Part shown: positions 5,666-9,114 of the stretch, piece after piece
How positions within the stretch are numbered: the stretch's first letter is position 1
Layout of the letters: the number at the start of each line of letters is the position of its first letter
Source of the DNA: Fibrobacter sp.
GTDB taxonomy: Bacteria > Fibrobacterota > Fibrobacteria > Fibrobacterales > Fibrobacteraceae
Reading direction: 5' to 3'
Length of the DNA: 9,114 nucleotides
NCBI GenBank assembly: GCA_016295375.1
Contig: JAEDLI010000098.1
Location: forward strand, 1 to 9,114
Position numbers and translations under genes: made by a program
The notes under the pieces: model-generated
Told to the model about the DNA's origin: nothing
Databases searched by the model: none
What the model saw: only the letters and a program-made list of their open reading frames with translations

Positions 5666-6739
5666 ATGGATTGGCCGCACAACATAAAGACCCTTACGGG
5701 CGACGAGCTCAAGGCTTGGCTTCGCGAACAAGACGAGAAGCCCTTCCGTGCCGACCAAATCCAGAAATGGCTTTTTTGCCAGCAGGTCAAGACCTACGAC
5801 GAGATGGTGAACATCTCCCCCGCCCTCCGGGAAAAGCTGGCCGCCAAGTTCAGCCTCCGGGCCCTTACCGAAGAGACCCGCATGGAATCCGTCGATGGCA
5901 CCGTCAAGTGGCTCTTCAGGACCCACGACAACCACCACATCGAAACGGTGATGATTCCCTCCAACGGGCGGTTCTCGGTATGCGTTTCCACCCAGGTGGG
6001 CTGCGCCATGAACTGCGCCTTCTGCCGCACCGCCAAGATGGGCTTTACCCGCAACCTGGAAGCAGGCGAAATCCTGGAAGAGATCATCAACGTGAACTGG
6101 TTCCTGAAAGATTCCGGCACTCTCGATGCCGACGGAAAAATCGCCCAGGTCACAAACATCATCTTCATGGGCATGGGCGAACCGCTGAACAATCTCGAAA
6201 ACGTACACCGGGTCTGCTGCACGCTGCATAACCAGAGCCTGTTCAACATGGGCGCCAAGCGCATGACGATAAGCACCAGCGGTGTAGTGCCCAAGATCAA
6301 GGAACTGGTGGACCGGAACACCCCCTGTTGCCTTGCGGTAAGCCTGAACAGCACCAACAACGAATACCGCTCCTCCGTGATGCCGGTCAACAAGACGTGG
6401 CCCATCGAAAAGCTTTTGGAAGCGGTGGACGAATACATCCGCCGCACCGACAACTACGTAACTTTCGAATTCGTCCTCATCAAGGACATCACCTGCACAC
6501 CAAAGGCCGCCAAAGAACTTATCCGCATTTGCGCACCCCGCCGGGTGAAGGTGAACGCCATCGTGCTTAACGACGGTGACGACCCCACACTGCACGCGCC
6601 CAGCCCCGAAGAAGTGGAAGACTTCCTTGCCAAGGTGCGTGCCGCCGAAATTCAAATAACGATCCGCAATCCGAGGGGCCGGGACATCCTGGCCGCCTGC
6701 GGACAACTCGCGTACAAAAAGGATGGTAAAACATGTTAA
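5666..6739 (+). CDS. rlmN: RlmN, dual-specificity 23S rRNA/tRNA adenine-C2 methyltransferase
   Basis: A cytoplasmic radical-SAM enzyme that makes 2-methyladenosine at 23S rRNA A2503 and tRNA A37 (E. coli numbering). The protein has 357 residues. The N-terminal accessory domain includes KPFRADQIQKWLF (25-37). The [4Fe-4S] motif is CAMNCAFC (113-120). Cys106, seven residues before the cluster, and Cys345 in ILAACGQLA match the two catalytic cysteines (118 and 355 in E. coli), so the mechanism should be intact. FMGMGEPLNN (167-176) and TISTSGVVP (201-209) are the SAM-binding stretches. The usual NLIPYNP-type segment is replaced by VNAIVLNDGDDPTLHAPS (296-313), and SLH by SLN. Downstream, its last 7 bases overlap the next gene. 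It lacks a Shine-Dalgarno. The related Cfr (C8 methylation) is unlikely given the overall match to RlmN. Confidence 0.95.
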   Translation: MDWPHNIKTLTGDELKAWLREQDEKPFRADQIQKWLFCQQVKTYDEMVNISPALREKLAAKFSLRALTEETRMESVDGTVKWLFRTHDNHHIETVMIPSNGRFSVCVSTQVGCAMNCAFCRTAKMGFTRNLEAGEILEEIINVNWFLKDSGTLDADGKIAQVTNIIFMGMGEPLNNLENVHRVCCTLHNQSLFNMGAKRMTISTSGVVPKIKELVDRNTPCCLAVSLNSTNNEYRSSVMPVNKTWPIEKLLEAVDEYIRRTDNYVTFEFVLIKDITCTPKAAKELIRICAPRRVKVNAIVLNDGDDPTLHAPSPEEVEDFLAKVRAAEIQITIRNPRGRDILAACGQLAYKKDGKTC

Positions 6740-7353
6740 CGCAGAACCTCCCCGAATTCTGGGACAACCTCTACATGGACGGAAAGGACTACTGGAATTT
6801 CAAGAAGGCGACCCCCGCTCTCCTGGAATTCTTCAAGAATCCTTCCTGCCCCGCTACCGGCTCGGTCCTGATTCCTGGAGCGGGTTTCGGCTACGATGCC
6901 GAAGCCTGGGCTAATAAAGGTCACGACGTGCTGGCTGTAGATTTCGCACCTACCGCCGTAGATGAACTGGACCACCTGAGCCGCAAGTACAAGAACCTCC
7001 GTTCTCTGGACCTGGACCTGTTCACCCTCTCTCCCAAAGACCCCAAGCGTGGTGGCCAGCTGTTCGACATCGTCTATGACTACGGCACCTTCTCGGCAAT
7101 CCACCCGGGCCGTCGCGACGAATTTTTTGAAGTCTGCTACAAGATGCTCAAGGACGACGGCCTGTTCATCTGCCTCATGTACCCCATCATGAACGGAAAG
7201 ACCCTGCAGGGGCCTCCCCACTGCACCAGCGAAGGCGAACTCATGGCCCGCTTAGACGGCGTTTTCGACATCGTGGAACGCATCAAGCCCGTAAACAGCA
7301 TTCCTGGCCGCGAAGGCAAGGAAGAATTCTGGCTCATGAAAAAGGTCATTTAA
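6733..7353 (+). CDS. TPMT-like class I SAM-dependent methyltransferase
   Basis: A 206-residue Rossmann-fold methyltransferase of the thiopurine S-methyltransferase-like family. Motif I is VLIPGAGFGYDAEAWA (45-60); the acidic residue at the end of strand 2 is Asp70 in LAVDFAPTAV; motif IV-like FDIVYDYGTFSAIHPGRRDEF (111-131) is characteristic of TPMT-like proteins, as is the N-terminal FWDNLYMDGKDYWNFKKATPALLEFF. The C-terminus EFWLMKK is a usual strand 7. Substrate is unknown; relatives act on thiols, selenium/tellurium compounds or halides. The ATG lies within rlmN (stop TAA at 6737-6739) in another frame, with a GGA-rich ribosome-binding site inside the rlmN end (about 6719-6726), so translation is probably coupled. 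A start at codon 15 (Met) would remove conserved residues. Confidence 0.88.
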   Translation: MLTQNLPEFWDNLYMDGKDYWNFKKATPALLEFFKNPSCPATGSVLIPGAGFGYDAEAWANKGHDVLAVDFAPTAVDELDHLSRKYKNLRSLDLDLFTLSPKDPKRGGQLFDIVYDYGTFSAIHPGRRDEFFEVCYKMLKDDGLFICLMYPIMNGKTLQGPPHCTSEGELMARLDGVFDIVERIKPVNSIPGREGKEEFWLMKKVI

Positions 7354-7421
7354 CAGTGACCAAAGCTATCCAGAAAAGCATTAACTAACTTTTAAAGATA
7401 AAAAGAGCATTGGGTAAAAGT

Positions 7422-7456
7422 TCTCATCACTCAAAACCCACTACTCACAACTCATA
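7422..7456 (+). repeat. Heptamer array C upstream of ychJ
   Basis: Five 7-base units stand in exact register: TCTCATC, ACTCAAA, ACCCACT, ACTCACA, ACTCATA. The loose consensus is ACTCAYA. The array runs straight into the ychJ ribosome-binding site AAGGA (7456-7460). Its sequence differs from elements A and B but has the same period. The rest of the 114-base gap (7354-7421) is AT-rich with no clear promoter or terminator. Confidence 0.6.
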
Positions 7457-7467
7457 AGGATTGAACT

Positions 7468-7965
7468 ATGGCACAAGATTTATGCCCCTGCGGATCTGGC
7501 AAAGAATACTCTGAATGCTGTGAACCCATCATCAAGGGAACAGCCCTCGCCCAGAGCCCCGAAGCCCTGATGCGTTCCCGCTACACCGCCTACGCCAAGC
7601 ACGAAATCAAGTGGCTCAAGGACTCCCTAGAAGCCACCCAGCGCAGCGACTTCGACGAACCCAGCGTAGAAGCTTGGAGCCGCGACTCCGAATGGCTCGG
7701 CATCGAAATCAAGCAGACCAAGACCGAAGAAGAAAAGAACATCGGCTGGGTGGAATTCATTGCCCGCTTCAAGCAAGGAAACATCACCCGCAACCACCAC
7801 GAACTGGGCGAGTTCCACAAGGTGGGCGGCGCCTGGTTCTTCTACGATGGCCGAGCCGTCAAGCAAGAAACCGTCCACAAGGAAGGCCCGGACGTTGGCC
7901 GCAACGATCCCTGCCCCTGCGGTTCCGGCAAGAAGTACAAGAAGTGCTGCGGAGCAGGGAAATAG
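7468..7965 (+). CDS. ychJ: YchJ family protein (UPF0225) with two SEC-C motifs
   Basis: A cytoplasmic protein of 165 residues. An N-terminal SEC-C zinc motif CPCGSGKEYSECC (6-18) and a C-terminal one CPCGSGKKYKKCC (149-161) flank a YchJ central domain with LMRSRYTAYAKH (34-45), SEWLGIEI (74-81), GWVEFIARFKQG (93-104) and the FHKVGGAWFFYDG strand pair (116-128). All eight zinc-ligand cysteines are present. SEC-C motifs occur at the SecA C-terminus, where they bind zinc and SecB; the role of YchJ itself is not established. The ATG has AAGGA seven bases upstream. The stop codon TAG is the first TAG of repeat element B. Confidence 0.93.
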   Translation: MAQDLCPCGSGKEYSECCEPIIKGTALAQSPEALMRSRYTAYAKHEIKWLKDSLEATQRSDFDEPSVEAWSRDSEWLGIEIKQTKTEEEKNIGWVEFIARFKQGNITRNHHELGEFHKVGGAWFFYDGRAVKQETVHKEGPDVGRNDPCPCGSGKKYKKCCGAGK

Positions 7966-8099
7966 AGACTAGAGATTAGAGACTAGAATCTAGTGAAAAA
8001 GAATCACGCACGTTGTGCGTCAAATTTTTCTCTAGTCTCTAGATCCTAACCCCTAGATCCTAACCCCTAGATTCTAAATCCTAACCTCTAACCCCTAGG
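7963..8099. repeat. Heptamer inverted-repeat element B (ychJ-argC gap)
   Basis: The left array has TAG at 7963, 7970, 7977, 7984 and 7991 (units TAGAGAC, TAGAGAT, TAGAGAC, TAGAATC). The centre is GAAAAA (7995-8000), a perfect hairpin ACGCAC-GTT-GTGCGT (8006-8020), then TTTTTC (8025-8030). The right array is in the opposite orientation, with CTA at ten consecutive 7-base steps from 8032 to 8095; its core units are CTAGATC and CTAACCC. AGAGACTAGA (7964-7973 and 7978-7987) is inverted as TCTAGTCTCT (8031-8040). CTAG occurs eight times. It has the same plan as element A. It fills the whole gap and may also serve as the transcript end of ychJ through the central hairpin and its T-run. Confidence 0.8.
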
Positions 8100-8102
8100 C
8101 AT

Positions 8103-9068
8103 ATGTTCAAAGTTTTCGTAGATGGTGAAGCAGGGACCACTGGCCTGCAGATTTATGAGAGACTCGCAAAGCGCACCGACATCGAAGTGTTGCGCATTTC
8201 TCCCGAACTCCGCAAGGATACTGCCGAACGCAAGAGGCTCATCAACGAGTCCGACGTGACGTTCCTGTGTCTGCCCGACGCAGCAGCCATCGAAAGCGCT
8301 GCCCTCTGCGAAAACCCGAACACTTGCGTCATAGACGCCTCTACCGCGCACCGCGTGAATCCGGACTGGACCTACGGCATGCCGGAACTCAGCCCCGCCC
8401 AGCGCGAAGCCATCGCGAAGGCCAAGCGTATCGCGAACCCTGGCTGTCACGCCTCCGGATTCATTCTCGGCGTGCACCCGCTGGTCGCCGCGGGAATTCT
8501 CCCGAAGAGCGCGAACCTCGCCGCCTACAGCATTACCGGATACTCCGGCGGCGGCAAGAAACTCATTGCCGAATACGAGGACGCAGCAGCCCTTTCGCAC
8601 GCTGCCGGCGAATCGAAGGCCGTCATGGCTCCGGCCCCGTACGCGCTTGCGCTCGCACACAAGCACCTCCCCGAGATGAAAAAATACTGCGAACTTGAAA
8701 ACGTTCCGTTCTTCAATCCGGTGCTTGGGCCATACTATAAGGGTATGGCCGTGACCGTCGCCATCTTCGCGAACGAACTCACCAAGAATGTGGGGCCTGA
8801 AGGTCTCACCGAAATCCTCGCCAAGCATTACGAAGGTTCCCGCTTCGTGAAGGTGATGCCCTACGAAGCCGCCCCCGTGCTGTTCAACGGCCGCCTTGAC
8901 GCCACCGTTTGTAACGACACTAACAACGCCCGCATCCAGGTGTTCGGCAACGAAACCGTGATGCAGGTGACGACGATTATCGACAACTTGGGCAAGGGCG
9001 CTAGCGGCGCCGCCATCCAGAACATGAATATCGCCCTCGGGCTTGACGAAGGAATCGGTCTGGTTTAA
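8103..9068 (+). CDS. argC: N-acetyl-gamma-glutamyl-phosphate reductase, type 2
   Basis: Third step of arginine synthesis: NADPH-dependent reduction of N-acetylglutamyl-5-phosphate to the semialdehyde. The length of 321 residues, shorter than the usual type 1 enzyme (about 340-350), and the sequence match type 2 ArgC. The N-terminal nucleotide fold has VFVDGEAGTTG (4-14) and VTFLCLPDAAA (52-62). The catalytic Cys115 is in ANPGCHASGF (111-120). Further conserved stretches are ITGYSGGGKK (144-153), NPVLGPYYKGM (205-215) and DNLGKGASGAAIQNMN (294-309). The heptamer array ends three bases before the ATG, so there is no ordinary Shine-Dalgarno and no recognisable promoter. No other arg gene is in the window. 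The end is complete (TAA). Confidence 0.95.
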   Translation: MFKVFVDGEAGTTGLQIYERLAKRTDIEVLRISPELRKDTAERKRLINESDVTFLCLPDAAAIESAALCENPNTCVIDASTAHRVNPDWTYGMPELSPAQREAIAKAKRIANPGCHASGFILGVHPLVAAGILPKSANLAAYSITGYSGGGKKLIAEYEDAAALSHAAGESKAVMAPAPYALALAHKHLPEMKKYCELENVPFFNPVLGPYYKGMAVTVAIFANELTKNVGPEGLTEILAKHYEGSRFVKVMPYEAAPVLFNGRLDATVCNDTNNARIQVFGNETVMQVTTIIDNLGKGASGAAIQNMNIALGLDEGIGLV

Positions 9069-9114
9069 GCCAAGCCCTTTAAATAATCTTCCACATTCAG
9101 ATAATTAATGTTAC

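Noticed and set aside
5639..6706. 355-codon minus-strand frame over rlmN
   Set aside because: Antisense shadow in codon register with rlmN.
7963..8099. CRISPR array
   Set aside because: Units are 7 bases with no spacers and reverse orientation halfway; there are no cas genes.
8088..8828. 246-codon minus-strand frame over argC
   Set aside because: Antisense shadow of argC; starts inside a well conserved gene with no signal for expression.

Overview
The window is ordinary bacterial chromosome with nine genes. It is about half GC overall, and the coding sequences prefer G or C at third positions. GroEL/GroES with a GGM tail, a bifunctional class A PBP, a YchJ-type SEC-C protein and a type 2 ArgC fit a Gram-negative bacterium. 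Candidate promoters with a TAnnTTTG downstream element, as in Bacteroidetes, and the overall sequence style suggest the FCB group; a Fibrobacter-like rumen or gut bacterium is my best guess. That is inference from pattern, not from a database match.

Layout. Positions 1-121 hold a dispersed-type palindrome and a strong hairpin terminator behind groEL. groES then groEL are read on the minus strand (2166 down to 122), separated by a CTAG-rich heptamer element. The 328 bases upstream of groES hold no convincing gene. They carry a near-perfect sigma-54 promoter, an abutting palindrome, two further dyads and a structured 5' leader. A small XRE-type regulator follows (2495-2842, minus) with AT-rich palindromes over its promoter region. 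Positions 2942-3034 are a GC-rich inverted-repeat element with a G-quadruplex motif. tRNA-Arg(ACG) (minus) has its own promoter and terminator. Its promoter is back-to-back with that of a class A penicillin-binding protein (3272-5554, plus). Then come rlmN, overlapped by a TPMT-like methyltransferase gene, then ychJ and argC, all on the plus strand. A heptamer array precedes ychJ and a large heptamer inverted-repeat element fills the ychJ-argC gap. Positions 9069-9114, after argC, are AT-rich and show nothing I can name.

How the genes work together. groES-groEL is a chaperonin operon, apparently controlled by sigma-54 plus an activator rather than by HrcA/CIRCE, since no CIRCE site is visible. 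rlmN and the methyltransferase gene overlap by 7 bases and are probably co-transcribed and translationally coupled. The PBP, ychJ and argC look like independent housekeeping units. The protein-coding content is conventional. The unusual material is intergenic: three arrays of 7-base units at gene junctions, two of which form large inverted repeats around a small central hairpin, and the groESL control region.
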